A stretch of DNA of 64,000 nt from Petunia secreta (lineage: Eukaryota > Streptophyta > Magnoliopsida > Solanales > Solanaceae): contig JARKIP010000065.1 in assembly GCA_029990175.1 (NCBI GenBank), forward strand, positions 10,296,501 to 10,360,500, given 5' to 3'. The notes below the pieces were generated by a model, which made no database searches, was not told the origin of the DNA, and saw only the letters and a list, made by a program, of their open reading frames with translations. A program made the translations under genes and the position numbers. Positions 44,173 to 53,721 of the stretch are shown piece by piece (the stretch's first letter is position 1; the number at the start of each line of letters is the position of its first letter).

Positions 44173-45289
44173 AAACCCTTTGCCCTATGCCCACAAGATA
44201 CGCATCCTTCATAGCACTATGTCGCACACTCTTGTCTTGCAACCATGGCTCACCTAGCCAAACATCAACATGTTGCATTGAATACACATCACACCACACA
44301 TAACTACTATAATTCCTATGAGTTAGAAGTATCCGAGCCTCCTTGGAAACCCACACTCTCTCATACTCATAAGGACTCTCTAGCTTATGGCATGCTATCC
44401 TCAATTTATCAACCAAAGAGGTGCTAATGCAATTGGCAATGGTATCATCAATTTTGAGCAAGTAACCTCCAATACCATTTACCCCAACAACAAACCTTCT
44501 CCTACCCAATTTTCTTAGAGATGCATCCAAGAAAGAACTTGAATGCCCACGAGTGTCAACACCAACAACTTGGGTCTTCCTTATCCCTCCACTAGTGGCA
44601 AAACCACTAGGACAATCTCCACTTCCCGTCACTCTTCCAACATTAGAAATGTTGTTGGAAGTCGAGAAAGGATCCTTGCCATAGAACCCACAAGTGCCTC
44701 TCGCCTTGGTTCCATAGCCTATAGTACTACTCCTACTACAACTATCCACGCCCCTCACGGCACGTAACCCTTTTGTAGCAAAAGCAACACCATCTCTCAA
44801 ACCAACATCCACATGGAAATTAGAAGCATTAGGTCGCTTAACGTACCTACAAGGTGCAAGCTTCTCCTTTCCCATGGAACAACCACCACCTCCTCCCATA
44901 CTAATGGAAGGACCTCTACTACCCCTTTGTACACCACTAGCAACACCAAGAGAAGATGCAAATGAATAATGCGTATAATCAATTTCATCATCAATTCCCT
45001 CTATGTCACTACCACCATTTTCATAATCGTCACAAGAAGAGTAAGTAGGATCAATGTACCTTGAAATGTTACCATCTTCGATTTCTTGACTTGAAGCATT
45101 AGATTCATCAAATTCATCTTCACAAGCTTCATAGTCTTCTTGCATCTCATGATCATCATAGTAACCCGCTTCATCACCATACGAGCCATAGTTCCCCGAA
45201 TCATCATAGCAATGCTCATCACTATCGTAGGAACCATAGTCTCCCTCGTCTCCACATGAGTCATACCCTCCACAATCTTCATCCGACAT
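44099..45289 (-). CDS. G2 ORF1: Asp/Gly/Tyr-rich region plus protease-like domain without catalytic triad
   Basis: Starts at the ATG at 45289 (MSDEDCGGYDSCGDEG); the frame is open 30 bases further upstream without an ATG. Residues 1-110 are Asp/Glu/Gly/Tyr/Ser-rich, 115-140 Gly-rich (SISMGGGGGCSMG), and about 240-370 align with the retroviral-type protease fold: LLKIDDTIANCIS, LVDKLRIACHKLESPY, YVWCDVYSMQ and VWLGEPWLQD. G3 has IDSGSCANVVS at the position corresponding to IDDTIANCIS, so the Asp-Ser-Gly triad is changed. It ends at 44099, overlapping ORF2. The likely role in an intact copy is a Gag-like structural protein, by position only. Confidence 0.7.
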   Translation of the reverse strand: MSDEDCGGYDSCGDEGDYGSYDSDEHCYDDSGNYGSYGDEAGYYDDHEMQEDYEACEDEFDESNASSQEIEDGNISRYIDPTYSSCDDYENGGSDIEGIDDEIDYTHYSFASSLGVASGVQRGSRGPSISMGGGGGCSMGKEKLAPCRYVKRPNASNFHVDVGLRDGVAFATKGLRAVRGVDSCSRSSTIGYGTKARGTCGFYGKDPFSTSNNISNVGRVTGSGDCPSGFATSGGIRKTQVVGVDTRGHSSSFLDASLRKLGRRRFVVGVNGIGGYLLKIDDTIANCISTSLVDKLRIACHKLESPYEYERVWVSKEARILLTHRNYSSYVWCDVYSMQHVDVWLGEPWLQDKSVRHSAMKDAYLVGIGQRVYDFVPYRAKGQVPTSAPSLAIQRS

Positions 45290-45659
45290 AGTTGCAATAT
45301 CACAAGACAAACCTCCCAAAAGTCACTCCCTCACGTGTATCACTCAATTTATGAACACTCAAGAGCGAGGCTTTTACAACTTAGGAACCAAGGTGATCAC
45401 AACTAGTATGTCCAAGTTAAAGTTCGGAATGGAGTTAATAAGACTCGATGTACGGACGGCTATTTAAGTGCGCACTTGAGGCCAAAAGAGAATCTACGAC
45501 TCTTCTTTGAATTCTAGTCTCCTCTACGCACGAATACCCTAATACACTAAAGGATTAGTGTCTTTCAAGTAGGCCAATTACCTTAGAAACACTAACCAAA
45601 AAGCCCGTGGGCGAATAACAAGTGAAAACCTACGCAAAAACTACCAGAGAAACCCTTAA

Positions 45660-45745
45660 GCAAAGAGGCGCTCCGCCTGGCAAAAGTCTAGAGAGCTGAT
45701 CAGGAGGAGGCGGTCCGCCTCCCCAGAGTAGGCGCCCGCCTACCA
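45660..45745 (-). repeat. Leader palindromes in G2
   Basis: AGGCGCTCCGCCT, AGGCGGTCCGCCT and AGGCGCCCGCCT in the untranslated leader, matching 32713-32809 in G1. They are of the same type as in the LTRs. Confidence 0.8.
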
Positions 45746-46216
45746 CTGTTTCCTGCAACTTTGCAAAATGCATTTTTGGCTAATTTTGCACTCAAAATCC
45801 AACGTTTTCAACTTGTTTTCGATTCTAATGATACCCAAAGATGTGTATGATGTTTCTAAACATTCCCCAATAGGTTTTAACCCCAAACAAACAACAATGA
45901 ATTGATTTTGATTCTTGAGCAAAATTCTCGGGTTCTCTGAAAATTTGGGAATTTGATTTCTTCAAATTTTGAAATACACCACCAAATCTTGTAATTTTGG
46001 TACCAAAAGAACGGGAATCACATAAGGAACAAACCCCAATGATTTTTAATGTATGGGTGTTTCAATCCAACAAGTTCTACCAAATTTTGTGAAATTTTCA
46101 AGTTTTTCTATTTTTTTATTTTTCTTCAAATTTTTCAAGAACAACAACAAGAACAATGATAAACTAACACGATGAACAAGCAACGAGGGTTTGTAGAAAC
46201 AACACCCAATCCGTGC

Positions 46217-46228
46217 TCTGATACCAAC
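46217..46228 (-). other. G2 primer binding site, initiator tRNA-Met
   Basis: GCTCTGATACCA on the plus strand, i.e. TGGTATCAGAGC on the element strand, directly inside the 5' LTR. Confidence 0.88.
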
Positions 46229-47034
46229 TGATGCAGGGTAAAATAGCGGAAGCTAAATCATACGATACGCGGAAGCAAATAAATGAGATAAACAAGAAAT
46301 CGAGACTAGGAAGGCAAGAAATTAGAAGAAAGAACGAATTCAATTCAATTACGTGGATTGAATTCAAGAGGGAGAAAGGGAAACTTGAACCTTACAATGG
46401 AATCAAACTAGGTGTCGATCCCCATAGGTTCCAAGTACATAGATAAGCGAAGCCTCGTGCTTCGAACTTGAAGGGCTCAGCCTCTTCAATGTTCTCTCTC
46501 AATTCTATCTTCTATCAATGGCTAACTAACTAATGAATCAAATGACTAAGGGGTGTATTTATAGTGTTTTCTAACCCCTTGTGAAATGACTAAAAGGCCC
46601 CCAAATTGGGCTAAGACATAAAAGGCCACTTAGGGCTAAAATAGGAAGTTCATGCAAAAAGTAGCTAAATCCTGCATTGCAGTCACAGGGGGTAGGCGGT
46701 CCGCCTCCCCCAACTAGGCGGCCGCCCCTTGTAATTCTTCAGTGACTACGCGGTCGCCCCAAATGCTGAGGCGCTCCGCCTCCAAAAGTCCCGAGAGCTG
46801 AGTTTGTGTAGGCGCTCCGCCTCATCTGTGAGGCGCTCCGCCTCTTCCTGGGGTTCCTTGAAATGCCTCAAAATGTGCCTCGGATGTTCCTCCCTTGTAG
46901 CCTAGGTGGTCCTCCTTCCTTGGCGCTCCAATGTATGATATTCAAGACGCTTCTGGAGCCCTTGACTGGTATCCTTTGTGCTCTTCAAGCTTGGCTCTTG
47001 ATGGTTGGGAACTAGGCGAATTTGGACTGCATCA
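46229..47034 (-). repeat. G2 5' LTR
   Basis: 806 bases ending next to the gtata duplication. Contains a TATAAATA on the minus strand (46555-46562) and six palindromes of the AGGCGCTCCGCCT type (46694-46843). About 2-3% different from its partner by eye, plus one 21-base indel. Confidence 0.92.
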
Positions 47035-47039
47035 GTATA

Positions 47040-47460
47040 ATGCCAGCTGATTTTGTTCGTCCATACTACAAGCTGTACCGAAGTGGAATTAGAAATGTTT
47101 GAATTCTCTTGGTGTCACATGCTGGTGGTTCAAAAGACTTTGTTCCAAGGGAGAATGTTTTCGGCTCGACTCGCCATTTCGGCTTTTCTGAATGCAAATT
47201 CTTGACCAAATTCGGTGTTCAAGCAAAAAGCAACCGTAACAAAGTGGCAAAATGCGCAAAAGTGTGTTAGCACATTAGCAAATATTTGAAGAAAAAAATA
47301 ACACATAAAGCTTAAGAGAATTCCTAGACCGCGGATGATAGGTTAGCACTTGAATTTGGAGATTATGACAAATTGTATAGAGATTCCAAAAGATTGCTTG
47401 AGTGCTTTATGTAGCAACCGAGACAAGGATTTTTGTTAAATGACTGATGCTTGTTTAAGC
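47040..47460. other. Spacer right of G2
   Basis: Continues the sequence left of 41390 once G2 is removed. CCAGCTGATTTTGTTCGTCC and following bases look like decayed repeat sequence. No gene. Confidence 0.4.
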
Positions 47461-47462
47461 AG

Positions 47463-50302
47463 GAGATGAGAAGTTGAATGTCAAGGTGGATGTAACACGA
47501 CCTGCAATGGAAATACACAATGGCATGGGAGTCAAAGTGTTTGTTGAGGTCAAAAAGGATAACAAAAGAATTAGGAAGATATCTGTTGTGTATTACAATG
47601 AACAAAAAATCATCAAGGAAAGTGAATGTACTGAAAATTGGATAGTTGATTCACCTGGTTATGTAGAGAGTAATAACATACAATCAATAGTCAAGGAACA
47701 TACACAACAATTGATAGCTATACTGGACTTTGGAGACTTTGAAGATAGTAGTGCACTTATAATTGCAGACCTTATGCAAAAAGATATTACTGAGAGGCAG
47801 GTTTTCCAAGACAAGGAATAGTCGTCAAAGCAATGAAGCACTATGCATTAAGAGAAAATTTCCACTTTAAGGTGAAAAGATCAAGCTCAAAATGGTACGG
47901 AACTTTAAAAACTGTTGCCTAACTTGTCTATGAAATTGTATGTTCCTTTATGTCTCTGTTAATTGTGTATGACTTCGTACATATGTGTATACTATTTGTT
48001 TTTCATTGTGTCTCTATACTTACATCTCTATGATGTTGAAAACCTGTATATGTATGAGTTTGCAATGTATAATAGTGTATGTTCTTGAATATCTCTATAT
48101 ATATAAGTATGTCAGTGTATAATAGTATATATTGTTGAAAATATGTATATTTGTGAGTATGTCAATGTATAATATTGTATGTTGAAAATATGTAGAATTA
48201 TTCCTCTATATGTATAATCGTGTATGTAAACCGCTAACCTGTGGCATCTTATGTATGTATAACTATTGTCTGATATGCACTGGGGAGAATTGCACATGGC
48301 AGTTTAGGTCTTCAAGCTTGAATGCATCTAAATAGTTCAAAATTAGAAAATTTATCAATGAGCACTCATACCCACTGAAGGACACAATTTTCACCCACCA
48401 ACAAGTAACTACACCAATCATTGGGAGTATTATCCAGTACAAGTACAAAAATCCCAAGGCGACTTATAAATCAAAGGAGATAATTGAAGACATGCACCAA
48501 CAATTCGGTGTGGAGCTTCCCTACACGAAGGCGTTGCGATTAAAGGAAAAAGCTCTGGAAACAATGAGAGGTGATCCAAAGAATTCATACAACAGATTAC
48601 CAAGCTACTTATATATCTTGGAGAAAACCAACCCGTGGTCAATTGTGGACTTCGTTAAACTGAGGATGATTGCCTCTTATATGCATTTTGTAGCACTTAA
48701 TGCATCAATAAAGGATGAGATTATTGCAGACCAATTGTTGTTGTTGATGGTAGCTTCTTTATAACTACACATAAGGGGACATTCCTTGCTGCAAGTACAA
48801 TGGATGCAGCAGGTAACTTTAAACACTCTACGTATTTGTATTGCAGTGTATGTATCTGTATGACTTTGTATAATTCCCCGTTGATTATCCTTTCTAATTT
48901 ATATGCCCAATCACACAGGCATAATCCTCTCTCTAGTGTATGCTATAGTTGATTCAGAGAATGATGCTGCATGACATTGTTTTTTCGATAATTTTAGAAA
49001 AGCATATGGTGAAAGATATGATATGTGCATTGTTTCAGACCATAAAGAAAGCATCCTGAAAGCAACCTCTATTGTATATCCAATGGTTCCACACTATGTA
49101 TGCATTTGGCATATGTGGAACAATGTGAGAACTAAATTCAAAAGGGCTGAAGAGAAACTGTATGACGCATTCTTTGCAATGGCTAAAGCATACGCAGTTA
49201 AGGAGTTTGATACAAAAATGGAATAGGTGGCAAAGATGGACAAACGATCAAAAATTACTTGTAAAATGTTGGCTATTAAAAGTGGTCTAGAGCTCATTCA
49301 ACTGTCTCTCATGGCTAGATAATGACTTCAAATATTGCAGAGTCGTTAAATGCGGCCTACAGGGGTGCACGAGATATGCATGTGCCAGCCTTTATGAAGT
49401 CCATGCGAGCAAAAGTTGAATTGTGAAACAATCGCAATAGGGAAGGTGCGAAAAATACCTTCACAAGGTTGGGTAAAAAATATAATGATATTATGGATAA
49501 ACGTTGATGCTTGGCACTCAAGATGACAGGAACATTGCATTATATTATATCTTTGTTTTTCAGTTTTACAAAACTTATGCATTATGTATGTCTGGTGTAT
49601 ATATTTGTATGATGCTGCATTACTTTTGCTTCAGTAGGGAAAAAACTACAGTATGGGTGATAAGTCGTCTAATCTTAGTTATAGTTCTTTGTATTTAAGC
49701 GCATATAAAGTATTATGTATACTTTTGTAGTTCAGTGTAGTAATGTATATGCATATTATATACTGTAGTGTTATGTATGTATACTGTATATGAGTATTCT
49801 TCTATCTAATACTCAAAAGTTCTTATAAAATTTTAACAGAAAATCTATTTTTATGATTACAGATAAAAGATTCATCATCTTATACATATACAGTTTGGCA
49901 TGGGCAAAAAAAATTCCTCGTGTCATTCAGAGATCGAACATGCTGCTGTAGAAGGTTCCAAATCGATGAGTTGTCATGTGTACACGCAACAACAGTAATG
50001 AAGTCCATGTCCATAGATGAGGAGTTGTATGCCTCTGTATACTACACAAAAGAATATCTGATGAAGACATATGAAGTGCCTGTTAATCCTATCCCAGATG
50101 AAAGTAATTGGGACATCCCTACATACATTACTAACGAAGTTGTGCACCCCCCAACATGGAGAAGGACTCGAGCAGACAAAAAAAGACCTGACACAAGCCA
50201 TCTTGGAAGCTCCATCCAAAAATATCAAAGATGATATGTGAACTGTGTGGGCGTGAAGGGCACAATAGAGCAACATGCAAAAATCTGCCTAAGAGAAACT
50301 GA
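47463..50302 (+). pseudogene. Second MULE transposase, degenerate, with introns
   Basis: A mudrA-type transposase of a subfamily different from 6939-9533. Pieces: an acidic N-terminal part at 47463-47819, ending in a frameshift or stop; a MuDR-domain start at 47821-47893 (HYALRENFHFKVKR); an intron rich in GTATGT, then CTGENCTWQFRSSS near 48277; the DDE region with PLKDTIFTHQQ, LPSYLYILEKT and DGSFITTHKGTF (near 48747, shifted); an intron at about 48813-48919; IVDSENDAA, a TGA near 48973, IVSDHKES and CIWHMWNNVRTKF; TSNIAESLNAAYRG near 49326; a third intron to about 49860; a SWIM finger (CCCRRFQIDELSCVHA, near 49937) and a last CCHC knuckle at 50236-50278 in another frame. At least six lesions. 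No terminal repeats seen. Confidence 0.82.
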
Positions 50303-50529
50303 AACAAATTGTGGAAACCATTTATTGTCATTTACAATCAAAACCATGAAAATTAGTACATCAGAAGTGTTCAAAAACATAAAATGTCATCCATTGAAAT
50401 GCAAGGAACTATAAATATATTAAATAATTAGATTTGTTTGTCAACCCAGTTGAAAATTTTGTTTGGTCAACTACGTCATAGTAAAGAGTTGTCAAATGTT
50501 ATCTATTAATCTATAGCTTATGTAATATA

Positions 50530-51020
50530 CATTAAAATATGCAATGTGAATCATTTTGTATGTCTATGCAACTTGTGTTGTTGTGTAGGTAAGATGTATG
50601 CCATGTTGTAGGGACATACATGTCCATTTCAGCTTTATGTATAAAGTTATATTATTTTGTATGTCAGGTTGCAGGGACATATATTTCATTCAACTTTATG
50701 TATGAAAGCTAAGTTATTTTGTATATCCATGCAACCAGTTTTATCAGGTAACTATTTTGTATGTCAGGTTGCAGGGACACACATTTCATTCAACTTTATG
50801 CATATAGCTAAATTATTTTGTATGTTCATGCAACCTGTATTATCGGGTGACTATTTTGTATGCCAGGTTACAGGGACATACATTATTATTTTGTATGTTT
50901 ATACAACCTGTATTATCGGGTGACTATTTTGTATATCACGTTACAAGGACATACAATTTCATTCAACAGTGATGTAGCTGTATTATTATGTATGTTAGGT
51001 TGTAGAGACATATATTTCAT
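50530..51020 (+). repeat. Tandem repeat downstream of the second MULE
   Basis: About five imperfect copies of a 75-105 base unit with the core TTTTGTATGTCAGGTTGCAG plus GGACATACATTTCATTCAAC. The GTATGT motif also recurs in the introns of the neighbouring transposase. Confidence 0.75.
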
Positions 51021-51285
51021 TCAACAATCTTGGTGTGTAATTACTAGCATTTGTGAAAAACTGGTTGAGGTTATTCTAATGTAAGGGCTTTCTAGTTTAA
51101 AGTTGTTATTGTTTTCAACCAGTATTTTTAAGCCTAAAAATATAAAGAATAAACCTTGTATCTACCAAGACTAAAGAATATCTTTTAGCTCAACTTAACC
51201 GCCTAAATTATTTTTTTAAATGTAGACAAACTTTTTTAAAATCTGCCACTTGGGACACACTAATATCATAAATCAAAATATCATA

Positions 51286-51724
51286 TGGCACGACCCAAAT
51301 TGCGAGGCAGTGATGGGCACCCCACGTCCTTCCACCTTAATTCCAAATGGATTTAGCAAAAAATCCAAAGAGAATAAGGAAATTTCGACCCAACTACTTG
51401 AATGACAAGTCTAATATAATAAAGAGTGCATAAATACAATATTAAAAATAAAGTTATGTCATCTACGGTGAGTCATGCATATCTATGAAGGCCAAAATAT
51501 TTATACAAACTCCAAACTTGAAAGAAATGATAACACTAGTAATTAAAAGAAAGGCGGCCTCCACAGACTACTGGCAAGCTCACCACTACAATCTTCACGA
51601 ATCAACTACCCAATTTTGAGTTTTATTTGATCCGATAATAAAAGTTGCAATAACGAGTTTAACAAGAAACAACAATGAAAAAAGCAAGGGTGAATTGTAA
51701 GGACTCCATAGATGGAAAGATAAC
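51286..51724 (+). mobile_element. Left part of a chromovirus-like LTR, split by G3
   Basis: Starts TGGCACGACCC. The other end, GGGTCGTGTCA, is at 62868, directly before a tRNA-Met primer site. Removing G3 and one copy of its duplication leaves an LTR of about 4.1 kb. LTRs this long with these ends are typical of Del/Tekay-type plant chromoviruses. Confidence 0.7.
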
Positions 51725-52470
51725 TGATGCAGCCCGAACACGTGCTGATCAAGTGATCGATCCACCGAGGAGACCGATGACAAGAAGCCAAGCCAAGCTG
51801 CTGCACGATGTGCACGTTCACTTAGCCTGGCCGAAGGATAACAATTGCTCCGAAGCTTAGTGGCCGAGCTCAAGAACCGAAGGCATTATCTTCAGATTTG
51901 AGCCCGATGGCAAAGTGACCGAGGACAATGAGCTCGAAGACAATTGAGCGTCCGAAGGCAACAAATGTGTTCGAGCAGACAATCAAGAACTGAAGCCAAG
52001 GCTTACCGAAGTCAAAGTCTGCCGAACACAATTTAACTCAGCCCTGCGTGGCTTATTTCTATTGGTCGCCTGTGACCTTTTTACTAGTTTACCCTTAGTA
52101 TTTCCTATATAAGCCTTGTTTCCTTTCATTGTAAATACCTAGTTTTTGAACATTGATTTATTAATGAAAGTGCCGAGCACATTTCTTGTCTCCGTCGTGA
52201 GCAACCCCTTGTGAGGGCTTTATGGACTTGTGGCTTTCGGTTAATCCGATTGAACATTCCTCTTTGATCATTCAGTTTGCAAGAGGCATGTTCTCTTGAG
52301 GATTGTTGCATAGTTTAGGTGATTCTTGTGTCCCTTTTGATCGAGCTTTGAGACAGGTTCCTCACTGTTCTTTCAAAAGAAGCAAGTTTTGTCTTGCTTC
52401 TATCTTTATCTTTTGTTGTTTATCTTCCGCGTTCGTGCTAAGCAACTCCTTCGGGTTTGAAATTGCACCA
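51725..52470 (+). repeat. G3 5' LTR
   Basis: TGATGCAGCC to GCACCA, between the ataac duplication and the primer site. TATATAA at 52106-52112 is the likely promoter. Confidence 0.95.
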
Positions 52471-52473
52471 TCT

Positions 52474-52485
52474 TGGTATCAGAGC
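52474..52485 (+). other. G3 primer binding site, initiator tRNA-Met
   Basis: TGGTATCAGAGC, three bases after the LTR. Confidence 0.92.
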
Positions 52486-53721
52486 ACGGTTTGGGCTTGT
52501 TTCTACAACCCCAAATCCTGTTCAAGTTATCTTTATTTTCGTGCGTTGTGTCCTTGTTTTCCGTTTCGTGTTCTTGATTTGGGTTTGTTACTGTTGGTGT
52601 TGTTCTTTTACAAAAAAAAAAAGTGTTAAAAGAAAAATTCAAAAATTGTGTTTGATTGTTGGCTGTTTGGGATAAACAACCATTGATTCTTGTTCACCAT
52701 CGAGTTCTGAATCCAACGAGTACCCGACGTACCAATTTCGTGACTAGGGTTTCTTGGTGAATTTTTGGACTGTTTTGAGCTTTAATGGTGACTGAACTCG
52801 AACCCCATTGTGTTTAATTGAAACCGATGAAGATTGGTGGTTCTTGAGTGATTTGGGTTTGTTTTGCTGCTTGAAAATCAAAGTTTAAAGGTTTGAATCG
52901 TTGTCCGTACACCGGAAAATTGTTACCATCGTAACAGTGTACGACGCGAATGAGCTGTGAAGATTGATTTCCTCCGTTGTTGAGACCGGAGTTGAAAAGC
53001 AACCCAGATCTGCTGAACATTGTGGTCAGTGAACCGAAGTTGTTGTGTCCGTACGCCGGAGCAAAGGTCACTGTTCCATTGAAGAAGAAGGGGTAAAGTG
53101 TAAACATCAAACCCCAGGTGAAATTTTATCGGCTGAGAAAAAGGAAAGTGGATAAGGTAAAACCCTATCCGTACCAAGGAGGGACCACTCTTGTACGGAC
53201 AAGAGTTGGTGTGGCCGAGGAAGATTCCAAAAGGGAATCAAAGGGTAGATTCTCCTAGGTTCTCACTTTCTTTCGTGTCAAATTCTAGTTGGTGGATCTC
53301 TTGAGTAATTGTCCTACTCGAGGTCGTACTAACTCTTTTAAGCTGGTAGGAATTCGTGCGAAGGGGTGACCGAAGTCCCAACTTTCGTAGAAATTCTTTT
53401 GACTCCCCGAGCTCAATTGAAAAGCGTCCGTTCCATCGAGTCGAACATCACTTCACTCTTCCCGAAGAGACAGTGACTATTGTCGAACTTGAAGGATCTT
53501 AGAGGACAGATCAATCAGACGAGCCACTGTTACCAAGTCCTTGAGTGATCAAAAACCGAACCCATAAATTGAGTGGACCCGAGTGCCACCCATCAAAGGT
53601 GAGGGAGTGTGTGAGGTGATTTCTAACCCTAACATTTGTTTGATCTTTGACTTCTGCAGGTACCACGGCTGGAAATGATGGCAAAAGCATTGAGAAGCCC
53701 GAAGTGTCGTTAGCCGATCTC
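52486..53721 (+). other. G3 untranslated leader
   Basis: About 1.2 kb without a long coding frame. A possible short intron (GTGAGG near 53599 to CTGCAG at 53659) lies directly before the gag frame. The passage CCTACTCGAGGTCGTACTAA (53322-53341) and the bases after it resemble the leaders of G1 and G2. Confidence 0.55.

Larger units (their letters stand above)
41395..47034 (-). mobile_element. G2: complete non-autonomous gypsy-type LTR element
   Basis: Flanked by the perfect duplication gtata (41390-41394 and 47035-47039). Same family as G1 in the opposite orientation: matching LTRs, primer site, polypurine tract and coding region. No RT or integrase. The two ORFs are nearly intact and overlap by 74 bases, apparently because of one frameshift in an originally single ORF of more than 1,000 codons. 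Confidence 0.93.

Noticed and set aside
53647..53721. Extension of the G3 Gag start to 53647
   Set aside because: The upstream frame begins at a TTG, with a plausible splice acceptor at 53659; the first ATG is at 53722. Kept as a note only.
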